Shown here one piece after another: positions 1 through 6,965 of a stretch of DNA of 45,296 nucleotides. Numbering within the stretch: the stretch's first letter is position 1; every line of letters starts with the position of its first letter. Position numbers and translations under genes: made by a program. The DNA is from SAR86 cluster bacterium (lineage in GTDB: Bacteria > Pseudomonadota > Gammaproteobacteria > Magnimaribacterales > D2472): NCBI GenBank assembly GCA_018607365.1, contig JABBBT010000011.1:1-45296 (forward strand), written 5' to 3'. The notes beneath the pieces were generated by a model. The model was not told the DNA's origin, did no database searches, and saw only the letters and a program-made list of their open reading frames with translations.

Positions 1-95
1 CATTACGTGAATCAAGTAATGTTGGTGGTGGTGCTTTATTAGGTTCATTTACTGACCCAAGAACTTACGGTGTTGAGTTCGGAGCAAAATTCTAA
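1..95 (+). CDS. TonB-dependent outer-membrane receptor, C-terminal end only
   Basis: The window opens inside a reading frame whose codons begin at base 3 and stop at TAA 93-95. The last 30 residues contain GSFTDPRTYGVEFGAKF, and the final residue is phenylalanine. The PRTYGxExxxxF ending is the usual last beta-strand of TonB-dependent receptors, which end in an aromatic residue recognised by the BAM complex. Such receptors import siderophores, vitamin B12 or glycans across the outer membrane, but the substrate cannot be told from this fragment. A strong terminator follows directly, so this is the end of its transcription unit. Confidence 0.75.
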   Translation, partial: LRESSNVGGGALLGSFTDPRTYGVEFGAKF

Positions 96-111
96 GAGAT
101 TAGAGATAATT

Positions 112-142
112 AAAAAAGCCCAGTTTACTGGGCTTTTTTTTT
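112..142 (+). terminator. Rho-independent terminator after the TonB receptor
   Basis: A stem AGCCCAG/CTGGGCT with a TTTA loop is flanked by an A run on the left and a nine-T run on the right. This is the textbook intrinsic terminator layout. The A/T flanks could pair and make it work in both directions. Confidence 0.9.
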
Positions 143-157
143 GCTTCATAATAGCTT

Positions 158-631
158 ATGTTTAAACTCCCATACCTAGCAAATCAGATAACTGTCACCT
201 CAGATATGTGTGATCACAACGATCATATGAATGTTAATTATTATTATAAAATGTTTGATGAAGTCTATTCTAAACTCTATTTTGAAGAGCTTGATTTCTC
301 TCCTGAGTATGTAGCAAGTGGCTTTTCTACATTTACTTTAGAGGATAATATTAGGTACCTTAAAGAGTTTCGTCTAGGAGATAAGATATACCCTTCATTT
401 CTTTTAAACAATGCAAATGAAAAAATGCTCCATTTCGTAGGTATCTTACTTAATGAAAATAATGAGCTTGCTGCAATTTTTGAAACCGTTCTAGGACACA
501 TAAATTTAAACGAAAGGAAGATGGTTGCATTTTCAGATGATAGACTAAAAAATATTCTTGAATACAAAGAGCGAACGAAACTAGATCAAGATCTTCCATT
601 CGAACTTAAGCTTAAGATTAGAGATTTATAG
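158..631 (+). CDS. Hotdog-fold acyl-CoA thioesterase (4-hydroxybenzoyl-CoA thioesterase/YbgC-like)
   Basis: This 157-residue protein has the hotdog-fold start motif CDHNDHMNVNYY (residues 18-29), where an Asp and a following MNxxxY helix form the active site of 4HBT/FadM/YbgC thioesterases. It probably hydrolyses an acyl-CoA in the cytoplasm; the natural substrate cannot be read from sequence. Length is normal for a single hotdog domain. It begins about 16 bases after the terminator, so it probably has its own promoter overlapping that element. Its TAG stop is directly followed by the ATG of the next gene, so the two are probably co-transcribed. Confidence 0.75.
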   Translation: MFKLPYLANQITVTSDMCDHNDHMNVNYYYKMFDEVYSKLYFEELDFSPEYVASGFSTFTLEDNIRYLKEFRLGDKIYPSFLLNNANEKMLHFVGILLNENNELAAIFETVLGHINLNERKMVAFSDDRLKNILEYKERTKLDQDLPFELKLKIRDL

Positions 632-1630
632 ATGAATATACAATTTAAGCTTTATCTTTTAATGGCTTTAATGATTCCTGTTGCTCAATCAGAATCTTTT
701 ACCATTATGACTTTTAATGCTCAAAATCTTTTTGATACAAAGGATGATGCGGGAAAGGACGATAAAGCATATTTACCATTAGAGCTTAAGCAAAATGAAG
801 AACATCAAAGATCTTGCAGCAATATAAATGTAAAAGCTTGGAGAAATGAGTGCTTTTTTCTAGATTGGAATGAAGAAACTAAGAATGCAAAGTTAGATAT
901 ACTTGTAAAAAATATCATCACTTATAATGATGGCGGTGCCGATATTATTGCACTTCAAGAGATTGAAAATAAGAATATCTTGGGACAACTTTTTGATTTG
1001 CTTAAGCCCTATGGCTACATCGACTATGAGCTTCTTGACAGTACAGACAAGAGAGGTGTTGATACTGCTTTTATATCAAGATACAAGCTCTCTGATCCAT
1101 CTCTTCACTATGTGAGTTTTTCACCAAAATTCGCTACCTATGACACGAGACCTATTTTTAAAATAACAGCATCTATAGATAACAAAGACGTAGTTATTTA
1201 TAACCTGCACTTTCCTTCTAACTTTAATGATATCCAAATGAGAATAGAGTCTTTTGATTTACTAAGAGATCTTTTGAAATCAAATAATGAGCCCTCAATT
1301 GCTCTTGGTGACTTCAATTTAAGCTCAAAAGATGACACTAAATTAAATATATATAACAACCAGCAGGATATTTGGTATGTCTCACATCTCGAGGGTTGTA
1401 AGGATTGCAAGGGGACTTCTTACTATAGCTATGATAAAACCTGGAGTTTTTTAGATGCGATATTTGTTTCAAGAGATAGAGGCATTAGGTTTAATAATGA
1501 AACTATTCAATTGCACAAAACAGAATTTAATAGCTATGCTGATTCCGGAAAACCAATAAGATTTAATGCAAAAGCTAGAAAAGGTGTTTCAGATCATTTT
1601 GCAGTTGTAGCCGAAGTTGTTATTAATTAA
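632..1630 (+). CDS. Secreted endonuclease/exonuclease/phosphatase-family protein
   Basis: A 332-residue protein with an N-terminal signal peptide (about residues 1-20, ending VAQS). The mature part carries the EEP-fold motifs in order: TFNAQN with the metal-linked Asn (about 27-32), ALQEIEN with the catalytic Glu (E110), GDFN, and C-terminal SDH (about 320-322). Members of this fold cleave phosphodiesters or phosphomonoesters in nucleic acids, lipids or inositol phosphates. A periplasmic or secreted member in a marine bacterium could scavenge phosphate or nucleotides from extracellular DNA, but that role is inference. It follows the thioesterase with no gap, and its stop overlaps the convergent MerC-like gene by 4 bases. 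Confidence 0.8.
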   Translation: MNIQFKLYLLMALMIPVAQSESFTIMTFNAQNLFDTKDDAGKDDKAYLPLELKQNEEHQRSCSNINVKAWRNECFFLDWNEETKNAKLDILVKNIITYNDGGADIIALQEIENKNILGQLFDLLKPYGYIDYELLDSTDKRGVDTAFISRYKLSDPSLHYVSFSPKFATYDTRPIFKITASIDNKDVVIYNLHFPSNFNDIQMRIESFDLLRDLLKSNNEPSIALGDFNLSSKDDTKLNIYNNQQDIWYVSHLEGCKDCKGTSYYSYDKTWSFLDAIFVSRDRGIRFNNETIQLHKTEFNSYADSGKPIRFNAKARKGVSDHFAVVAEVVIN

Positions 1631-1971
1631 CCAGTTTTCAGTTTGTTATTCCAGTAGTGGGCAAAGATAAGCAAACTACCAAAGACTATAGTCAAAACAA
1701 TTTCCAAAGTTGTATCAAAAAACAGAGCAAGAAAGATGCCAACTGTTCCAATCGCTCCATATAACATAGGCCTTGGATTATGATGGAATTTATATGATGA
1801 GGGGAAGCTAATTAACCCAATCATTACAACGAAAACAAGAAGAATTGGATGCACTAACTCCTCAGATACCTTGAGAAAGGTTGCACCAGCGCCACCAAAT
1901 ATTAGGGCGGTAGAGAGTAGACAGTGAACAACACACAGTCCTGAGAAAAATATCCCTATTTTATCTTTCAT
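1627..1971 (-). CDS. MerC-domain membrane protein
   Basis: This 114-residue protein has four predicted membrane helices and an N-terminal SGLCVVHCL motif (C13, H16, C17), the signature of the MerC family of small inner-membrane proteins. The founding member takes up Hg(II), but most chromosomal MerC-like proteins are uncharacterised, and no merR, merA or merT lies nearby. A mercury role is therefore not supported here, although a metal-binding Cys pair is present. It ends by a 4-base convergent overlap with the EEP-family gene and lies 18 bases downstream of the cupin gene on the same strand, so those two may form an operon. Confidence 0.7.
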   Translation of the reverse strand: MKDKIGIFFSGLCVVHCLLSTALIFGGAGATFLKVSEELVHPILLVFVVMIGLISFPSSYKFHHNPRPMLYGAIGTVGIFLALFFDTTLEIVLTIVFGSLLIFAHYWNNKLKTG

Positions 1972-1989
1972 AAATATTTATGCTAGGAG

Positions 1990-2388
1990 TTATTTTCTCC
2001 AACCACCTCTATCAAATATTCTAAGGTAGGTAAGCTGGTCATGATCTGAGTCATTAATAACTTTACAATAGTCACCTGATTGCACTAAAACAACATCTCC
2101 AGATGTTAGTTCATAAGAATCTTTGTGCTCAACACCATAAGAAGGATCTGATCCATGACCTTCATCTGAATTCATGTATTCGATGACTTCCATAGTTCCT
2201 CTTCCATTGGTAATGACATAAACAACGTCAGAATCAATAAGCTTATGACCATGCGTTCCTTTACCAGGTTGAATCACTGTCTTACTTGCTATTACTCTAG
2301 TAAGAAGATCGTTTGTCCATACAGCATAATCCTCATTCACATTGTGTGGGGATCCGCCAACTCTAAAATTATTATATTTTTTTGCCAT
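1990..2388 (-). CDS. Small cupin-domain protein
   Basis: A 132-residue single-domain protein. A cupin motif 1-like stretch (GKGTHGHK followed by VVYVITNGRGTMEV, about residues 43-68) is followed by a motif 2-like segment (LTSGDVVLVQSGDYCKVIND). The two His of GTHGHK are probable metal ligands. Cupins of this size can be enzymes, sugar-binding proteins or metal sensors, and this one has no recognised substrate. It is divergent from metY across a 201-bp regulatory gap and sits upstream of the MerC-like gene. The function remains unknown. Confidence 0.65.
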   Translation of the reverse strand: MAKKYNNFRVGGSPHNVNEDYAVWTNDLLTRVIASKTVIQPGKGTHGHKLIDSDVVYVITNGRGTMEVIEYMNSDEGHGSDPSYGVEHKDSYELTSGDVVLVQSGDYCKVINDSDHDQLTYLRIFDRGGWRK

Positions 2389-2458
2389 GAAGTTTTCCTT
2401 ATGTTTCCATGATTATAGATATTAAACATAAACATGTCAGCATATTATTGCCATACTG

Positions 2459-2486
2459 TTGTTATTTAATTAACTATAAATATAAT
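2459..2486 (+). promoter_or_regulatory. Sigma-70 promoter of metY
   Basis: A -35 element TTGTTA (2459-2464), a 16-bp spacer and a perfect TATAAT -10 box (2481-2486) predict transcription starting near 2493. That is the first base pair of the riboswitch-like P1 stem, so promoter and leader structure fit together. Confidence 0.7.
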
Positions 2487-2490
2487 AGGT

Positions 2491-2540
2491 ATGCGCTTTT
2501 TGATATCAGCTTGCCGGCGCAACAAAATAGGCTAAAGAGA
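2491..2540 (+). promoter_or_regulatory. SAM-II/SAM-V-like riboswitch candidate upstream of metY
   Basis: The leader can form an H-type pseudoknot. P1 pairs TGCGCT (2492-2497) with GGCGCA (2516-2521). The P1 loop segment CTTGCC (2510-2515) can pair with the downstream GGCTAAAG (2530-2537) as GCC/GGC plus CTT/AAG, leaving a TA bulge. This architecture and the GCTAAA core resemble the SAM-II and SAM-V aptamers, which control methionine-synthesis genes in proteobacteria including marine ones. The next gene is metY, a typical target. The aptamer starts at the predicted transcription start, and the RBS AAAGGA (2578-2583) lies about 40 bases beyond it. A weak hairpin (about 2537-2557) lies between. 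The assignment rests on hand-folding. Confidence 0.65.
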
Positions 2541-2589
2541 ATTTTTAATCATTTCTCAAAGTTGTTTTTAATATATTAAAGGACAAATT

Positions 2590-3882
2590 ATGAGCAAAAC
2601 CTACACAAATCCAGAAACAATAGGCCTTCATGCAGGTTGGAGGAAAGATGAAAATACTAATTCTGTAGCTGTTCCCATTCACCAAACTACAAGCTTTCAG
2701 TTTGATGATACTGACCATGCTGCAAATCTATTTTCATTATCAGAGCTAGGTAATATCTACTCTAGGATCATGAATCCAACAGTTGCTGTTCTAGAAGACA
2801 GAATAGCTGCACTTGAGGGTGGCGTTGGTGCTCTTGCTGTCGCATCAGGACAAGCGGCATCCGCAGTAGCTATTCAAAACATAGCTAAAAATGGAGATAA
2901 TATTGTTGCCTCTTCTCATCTATATGGTGGAACTTATAATTTATTTAAAAATGTTATGTCAGATATGGGGATTGAAGTGAGATTTGTAGACCCATCTGAT
3001 CCTCAGAATTTTGCAAATGCTACAGATGATAAAACAAGAGCCTATTATGGAGAGGTTTTACCTAACCCAAGTTTTGAAGTTTTTCCTATTTCTGAAGTTG
3101 CTGAGATCGGAAGACCTTTAGGAATTCCTTTGATTGTAGATAATACTGCAGCACCAGTTCTTTGTAAGCCGTTTGATCATGGTGCAGCTATTGTGATGCA
3201 TTCAACTACTAAATTCATTGGAGGTCACGGAACTTCTATTGGTGGAATTATTGTGGATAGTGGTAATTTTGATTGGGAAGCTGTTCCTGAAAGACAGCCA
3301 GCATTAAATACCCCAGATCCTTCATATGGTGGTGCTATTTGGACTGAGGCAGTTAAACCTTTAGGACCAATAGCATATATCTTAAAAGCAAGGACTACTA
3401 TTTTAAGGGATATGGGAGCAGCCATGAGCCCATTTAATGCATTTATGTTCATACAAGGCCTAGAGACTCTAGCCTTAAGAATGAAGGAGCATACAAGCAA
3501 TGCGGAGAAGGTAGCAGATTACCTATCAAACCATGATGCAGTCGAAAGAGTAATCTACCCCTCTAAGATGGAAGGTTATGCCAAAGAAAGAGCTGATAAA
3601 TACTTAACTCGTGGAAACGGCGGTTTAATGGGATTTGAAATCAAAGGCGGAATTGAAGCTGGTAAAAAATTCATTAATGCTCTAGAAATGGTCTATCACG
3701 TTGCTAATATAGGCGACGCAAGAAGTCTTGCCATACATCCTGGCAGCACAACACATAGCCAATTAAACGAGGAAGAATTACTTGCAGCAGGAATTACTCC
3801 TGGTTTTGTTAGATTGTCTATAGGCTTGGAGCATATCGACGATATTATTGCTGATTACGAGCAAGCATTATCTAAAGTATAA
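2590..3882 (+). CDS. metY: O-acetyl-L-homoserine sulfhydrylase (PLP-dependent)
   Basis: A 430-residue enzyme of the Cys/Met metabolism PLP family. It makes L-homocysteine from O-acetylhomoserine and sulfide in the cytoplasm, the direct sulfhydrylation route to methionine. The PLP-binding Lys is K208 in MHSTTKFIGGHG, preceded by the LIVDNT aspartate motif. IYSRIMNPT near residue 57 and SGQAA near 87 are typical of the family. Length matches MetY (about 425-435) rather than MetB/MetC (about 380-400). The start is fixed by the RBS AAAGGA six bases upstream. Control by the SAM riboswitch-like leader would shut off synthesis when SAM is plentiful. Confidence 0.92.
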   Translation: MSKTYTNPETIGLHAGWRKDENTNSVAVPIHQTTSFQFDDTDHAANLFSLSELGNIYSRIMNPTVAVLEDRIAALEGGVGALAVASGQAASAVAIQNIAKNGDNIVASSHLYGGTYNLFKNVMSDMGIEVRFVDPSDPQNFANATDDKTRAYYGEVLPNPSFEVFPISEVAEIGRPLGIPLIVDNTAAPVLCKPFDHGAAIVMHSTTKFIGGHGTSIGGIIVDSGNFDWEAVPERQPALNTPDPSYGGAIWTEAVKPLGPIAYILKARTTILRDMGAAMSPFNAFMFIQGLETLALRMKEHTSNAEKVADYLSNHDAVERVIYPSKMEGYAKERADKYLTRGNGGLMGFEIKGGIEAGKKFINALEMVYHVANIGDARSLAIHPGSTTHSQLNEEELLAAGITPGFVRLSIGLEHIDDIIADYEQALSKV

Positions 3883-3894
3883 GATAGAAATATT

Positions 3895-4407
3895 TTGAAC
3901 CAGGAATTAGTAACTTATATAGTTCTTGGTTCAGAATCTAGATTAAAAAATATTAAACTGCCATCAGCTAATAAATATGAAGAATATTTGTTAGCTAATT
4001 TTTCTTCAAATGCATCTTACCAAAATCAATTAGATGATTTGGTTACAAGATCTAAAGGTGAGGTCGTTGTATTTTTACCTCCATCCTCATTCCCAAATAT
4101 AGAAGCTAAAGAGGCATTAAAAAAAATTGCATTAATAGGTTTGTCATCATGGGGTTGGTTTGAATATAGCCTTAAAAGAAAAAATATTCTCCAAAATATA
4201 AAAAAAATTACGACTTTAGTAAGAAGTATTCCTGATATTGAACAGGGTATTTTTTTTACAAAACGATTATATTTTTCTATCGGTGGATCTGGTTCATTTT
4301 CGTCGGAAACCTTTTCTGAAATATCAAAAAGACTATATTCACGAATTGATCCACAAAAGCCACTCCCAGCTCTTATAATAAGAACTAAGAATCTTAAATT
4401 AAATTAG
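3895..4407 (+). CDS. Degenerate glycosyltransferase-like protein (related to the TIGR04283 family)
   Basis: A 170-residue protein starting at TTG. The part from about residue 50 follows the family-2 glycosyltransferase pattern of the 'rSAM/selenodomain-associated transferase 2' group: KGEVVVFL at the normal HADT strand, WGWFEYSLKR, then EQGIFFTKRLYFSIGG where the family has GDQGIFVRR..F..IGG. The metal-binding aspartate motif is replaced by PPSS and the N-terminal nucleotide-sugar-binding part is missing; the family is usually about 220-230 aa. It probably has no transferase activity or has a new role. It ends 5 bases before ccmA and may share its transcript. The family assignment is from remembered motifs. 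Confidence 0.45.
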   Translation: MNQELVTYIVLGSESRLKNIKLPSANKYEEYLLANFSSNASYQNQLDDLVTRSKGEVVVFLPPSSFPNIEAKEALKKIALIGLSSWGWFEYSLKRKNILQNIKKITTLVRSIPDIEQGIFFTKRLYFSIGGSGSFSSETFSEISKRLYSRIDPQKPLPALIIRTKNLKLN

Positions 4408-4412
4408 GCAAT

Positions 4413-4988
4413 ATGAAAAAAATTTTAGTTGCAGAAAATCTAAGCTATAAAATTAATGATACGAAGCTGTTTCAAAATCTTTCCTTTTCATTAAATGAAG
4501 GAGCTGCTATTCATATTTTAGGCAGTAATGGGTCTGGCAAAACATCTCTTTTAAAAATAATTAGTGGCCTAACTAAACAAACCAAGGGCGAGATTGAAAA
4601 AAATTATAATAAAGATATTTGCTTTATTGGGCATAAAAATGCCCTAAAACAGTACCTTACAGTCGAAGATAATTTATCTTTATTGGAAATAGAAGCTCAT
4701 GGCAACCTTAAAAGCTTTCTTCAACTGTTGGGCTTAGACAAGTTATTAGATGTGATGGTGGCTAATCTTTCGTATGGCCAACAAAAAAAATTAGCCTTGC
4801 TAAGGCTTTTTTTAAATAACTCAGATCTATTGGTACTTGATGAACCATGCGTTGGATTAGATAAGAAATCACAAGATATTCTCTGTACTTTTTTGAGTGA
4901 TGAGCTGAATGCTAAAAAAGCTTTAATTTTTTCATCTCATATATCTTTGGATATTAGTTCTGAAGTTCTTCAACTCGATAAAGCTTAG
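4413..4988 (+). CDS. ccmA: Cytochrome c maturation ABC transporter ATPase CcmA
   Basis: A 191-residue ABC ATPase with Walker A GSNGSGKT (37-44), a signature NLSYGQQKK (about 118-126) and Walker B LLVLDEP (about 139-145). CcmA works with CcmB in the inner membrane. ATP hydrolysis releases holo-CcmE from the CcmC:heme:CcmE complex, so that heme can be delivered to apocytochromes. The protein is slightly shorter than the E. coli one (about 205 aa). It is the first of nine closely packed ccm genes. Confidence 0.92.
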   Translation: MKKILVAENLSYKINDTKLFQNLSFSLNEGAAIHILGSNGSGKTSLLKIISGLTKQTKGEIEKNYNKDICFIGHKNALKQYLTVEDNLSLLEIEAHGNLKSFLQLLGLDKLLDVMVANLSYGQQKKLALLRLFLNNSDLLVLDEPCVGLDKKSQDILCTFLSDELNAKKALIFSSHISLDISSEVLQLDKA

Positions 4989-4991
4989 ATT

Positions 4992-5639
4992 ATGAAATTA
5001 CTTAAATTTGAATTATTAAAACTTAGAAAAAAATCAAGAGGGTGGCTTGGACCAATCCTTGTATTTGTTTTAATTATGACTGCTTTTCCTTTAACTGTAG
5101 AAATATTAAATAAAGATATAGATCAGTCTTTCCTTTCTGTTTTATGGATAGCTACATTATTAGTTATGATGTTGGCAACAGAAGATATTTTTCTTGAAGA
5201 TTTTAATGACGGCACTCTTGAACAGATGGCAATCAAACACAATTCACTTTCTGGTGTTATTACTATAAAGATATTTGTATATTGGTTGCTCATAGGCTTA
5301 CCAATCTCATTATTAGGTGCCTTATATGGTTTTGGTATTACAAGTTCTGCTGATTTAGCCATTCAATTAATACCCATTTTGATGATTACAACCTATATAT
5401 TTTTAAATGTTTTTAGTTTTGGAAACGCCCTTAGTCTTACAAAGGGATCAATATTAGGGATATTGATTACTATGCCACTAGTACTACCATTACTTGTTGT
5501 TTTAGGGAAGGTGGTCATAGTTATAAACTTAGGTATGAATTTTTTAGGTTTTCTTTTTCTCTTATTAGGAATCTTATCGATTATAATACTGGTACTACCA
5601 ATTATTATCTCTTTTGTTATCAAGGCGCATTTAGAGTAA
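4992..5639 (+). CDS. ccmB: Cytochrome c maturation ABC transporter permease CcmB
   Basis: A 215-residue integral membrane protein with about six hydrophobic segments. The N-terminal conserved block FPLTVEIL (about residues 35-42), then ATEDIFLEDFNDGTLEQM (about 62-79), is diagnostic of CcmB. It is the membrane partner of CcmA. It starts 3 bases after the ccmA stop. The 27-base gap to ccmC is the widest inside the operon and shows no terminator. Confidence 0.9.
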   Translation: MKLLKFELLKLRKKSRGWLGPILVFVLIMTAFPLTVEILNKDIDQSFLSVLWIATLLVMMLATEDIFLEDFNDGTLEQMAIKHNSLSGVITIKIFVYWLLIGLPISLLGALYGFGITSSADLAIQLIPILMITTYIFLNVFSFGNALSLTKGSILGILITMPLVLPLLVVLGKVVIVINLGMNFLGFLFLLLGILSIIILVLPIIISFVIKAHLE

Positions 5640-5666
5640 TTTTGGCCTAAATCTATTAGCTATATT

Positions 5667-6398
5667 GTGATAAAAAAGTTTATACATCAGTTTGCATCAC
5701 CTAAAACCTATTTATTTCAGGTTGATAGGGCGTATCCCTATATTTTTTATACTTCTTTATCTATTTACCTTGTTGCTCTTTTTTGGGGTTTATTTTTAAC
5801 ATCAGAAGATTTCGTTCAAGGAAATTCATATAGGATTATTTACCTTCATGTACCAGCTTCATTTATTTCACAATCCCTATATTTAGCCATGGCATTTGCA
5901 AGCGCTATTTTTTTAATATGGAAAGTAAAATTATCAGCTTATTTAGTTAGATCAATCGCACCAATAGGAGCAATCACAACATTTATAGCTTTAGTTTCTG
6001 GAGCCATATGGGGTATCCCTACATGGGGAACATGGTGGGCATGGGATGCAAGAATTATCTCTACTCTTATTTTATTTATAATGTACTTAGGCCTTATTTC
6101 TCTTCATGACTCATTTACAGATAACGAAAAGGCAGATAAATTTTTAGCAATCTTAGTTATTGTTGGCTCTGTTAATATTCCAATTATAAAGATGTCAGTT
6201 GAGTGGTGGAGCACACTTCATCAAACAGCATCGATTACAGTAACAGAGAAACCTGCTATCGATCCTTCAATGCTTTATCCTTTATTTGGCTCAATTATTG
6301 GTTTTACTGGGATTGTTGTTTGCCTCGTAATCCTTTCTTCTAAACTTCAGATTCTTAAGAGAGAGAAGAACAAAAGTTGGGTAAAAGACTATGTTTAA
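5667..6398 (+). CDS. ccmC: Heme exporter/heme-handling protein CcmC
   Basis: A 243-residue membrane protein with six helices and the periplasmic tryptophan-rich WWD motif (TWGTWWAWDAR, 119-129). Conserved heme-ligand histidines are seen at H61 (in HVPASF) and H185, matching the E. coli positions. CcmC presents heme to CcmE for covalent attachment. The start codon is GTG at 5667, with no clear RBS; translation may depend on coupling to ccmB. The last 8 bases overlap ccmD. Confidence 0.93.
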   Translation: MIKKFIHQFASPKTYLFQVDRAYPYIFYTSLSIYLVALFWGLFLTSEDFVQGNSYRIIYLHVPASFISQSLYLAMAFASAIFLIWKVKLSAYLVRSIAPIGAITTFIALVSGAIWGIPTWGTWWAWDARIISTLILFIMYLGLISLHDSFTDNEKADKFLAILVIVGSVNIPIIKMSVEWWSTLHQTASITVTEKPAIDPSMLYPLFGSIIGFTGIVVCLVILSSKLQILKREKNKSWVKDYV

Positions 6399-6564
6399 TT
6401 TTAAATTTAACTCTATTTCAGATGCTATTTTTATGCAGAGCTCTAATGGCCAGTATCATGGATTGTATGTCTGGTCTGTTGTCTTAATAGTGCTGCTATC
6501 TATATCAATAACTTTTTTAGTATATAAAGTGCAAATTAAAAATATCGGTAAAAAAATTAAATGA
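6391..6564 (+). CDS. ccmD: Small cytochrome c maturation membrane protein CcmD
   Basis: A 57-residue reading frame between ccmC and ccmE. It has the CcmD signature: a short N-terminal stretch ending NGQYHGLYVW (about 19-28), one membrane helix (about 29-45) and a basic tail ending KNIGKKIK. CcmD stabilises the CcmC:CcmE complex and helps release heme-loaded CcmE. The ATG overlaps the ccmC end (stop at 6396-6398). Its TGA overlaps the ccmE ATG in an ATGA junction, so translation is probably coupled on both sides. Confidence 0.9.
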   Translation: MFNFKFNSISDAIFMQSSNGQYHGLYVWSVVLIVLLSISITFLVYKVQIKNIGKKIK

Positions 6565-6965
6565 AGGCAATAAGAAAAAAAAGATTAACCACAGTTCTAT
6601 TGTTACTACTTACTTCTGGCCTTGGAACGATATTAATTATTAAAGCACTTGATTCTAATTTAGACTTTTTCTTCACTCCGTCTGAAATATTTGCTGAAGA
6701 TCTACCTGAAAATAAAAGAATTAAAGTTGGTGGAATGGTTCTCGAGGATTCTGTTGTAAGAGATGGAACCAATATAATTTTTCAAATTACAGATTATGAA
6801 GAGTCGATTGAGGTAGAATTTAACGGTATTGTTCCTGACTTATTTAAAGAAGGAAGCGGTGTTGTTGTTTTGGGGTATCTTTTTGAAGGCTCAATTAAAG
6901 CTGAAAAAGTTCTAGCAAAACATGATGAAAACTATATGCCTCCAAGCTTGGATATAGAAAAATAA
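6561..6965 (+). CDS. ccmE: Heme chaperone CcmE
   Basis: A 134-residue periplasmic heme chaperone anchored by an N-terminal helix (about 9-28) with an OB-fold domain. The heme attachment motif HDENYMPP holds the covalent heme ligand His (H121) and the axial Tyr (Y125). CcmE takes heme from CcmC and passes it to CcmF. The C-terminal tail is short compared with E. coli, where it is dispensable. ccmF starts directly after its stop. Confidence 0.94.
   Translation: MKAIRKKRLTTVLLLLLTSGLGTILIIKALDSNLDFFFTPSEIFAEDLPENKRIKVGGMVLEDSVVRDGTNIIFQITDYEESIEVEFNGIVPDLFKEGSGVVVLGYLFEGSIKAEKVLAKHDENYMPPSLDIEK

Noticed and set aside
1627-1971. Mercury resistance locus
   Set aside because: Only a MerC-like gene is present. 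merR, merT, merP and merA are absent, and many MerC-like genes are not mer-linked.
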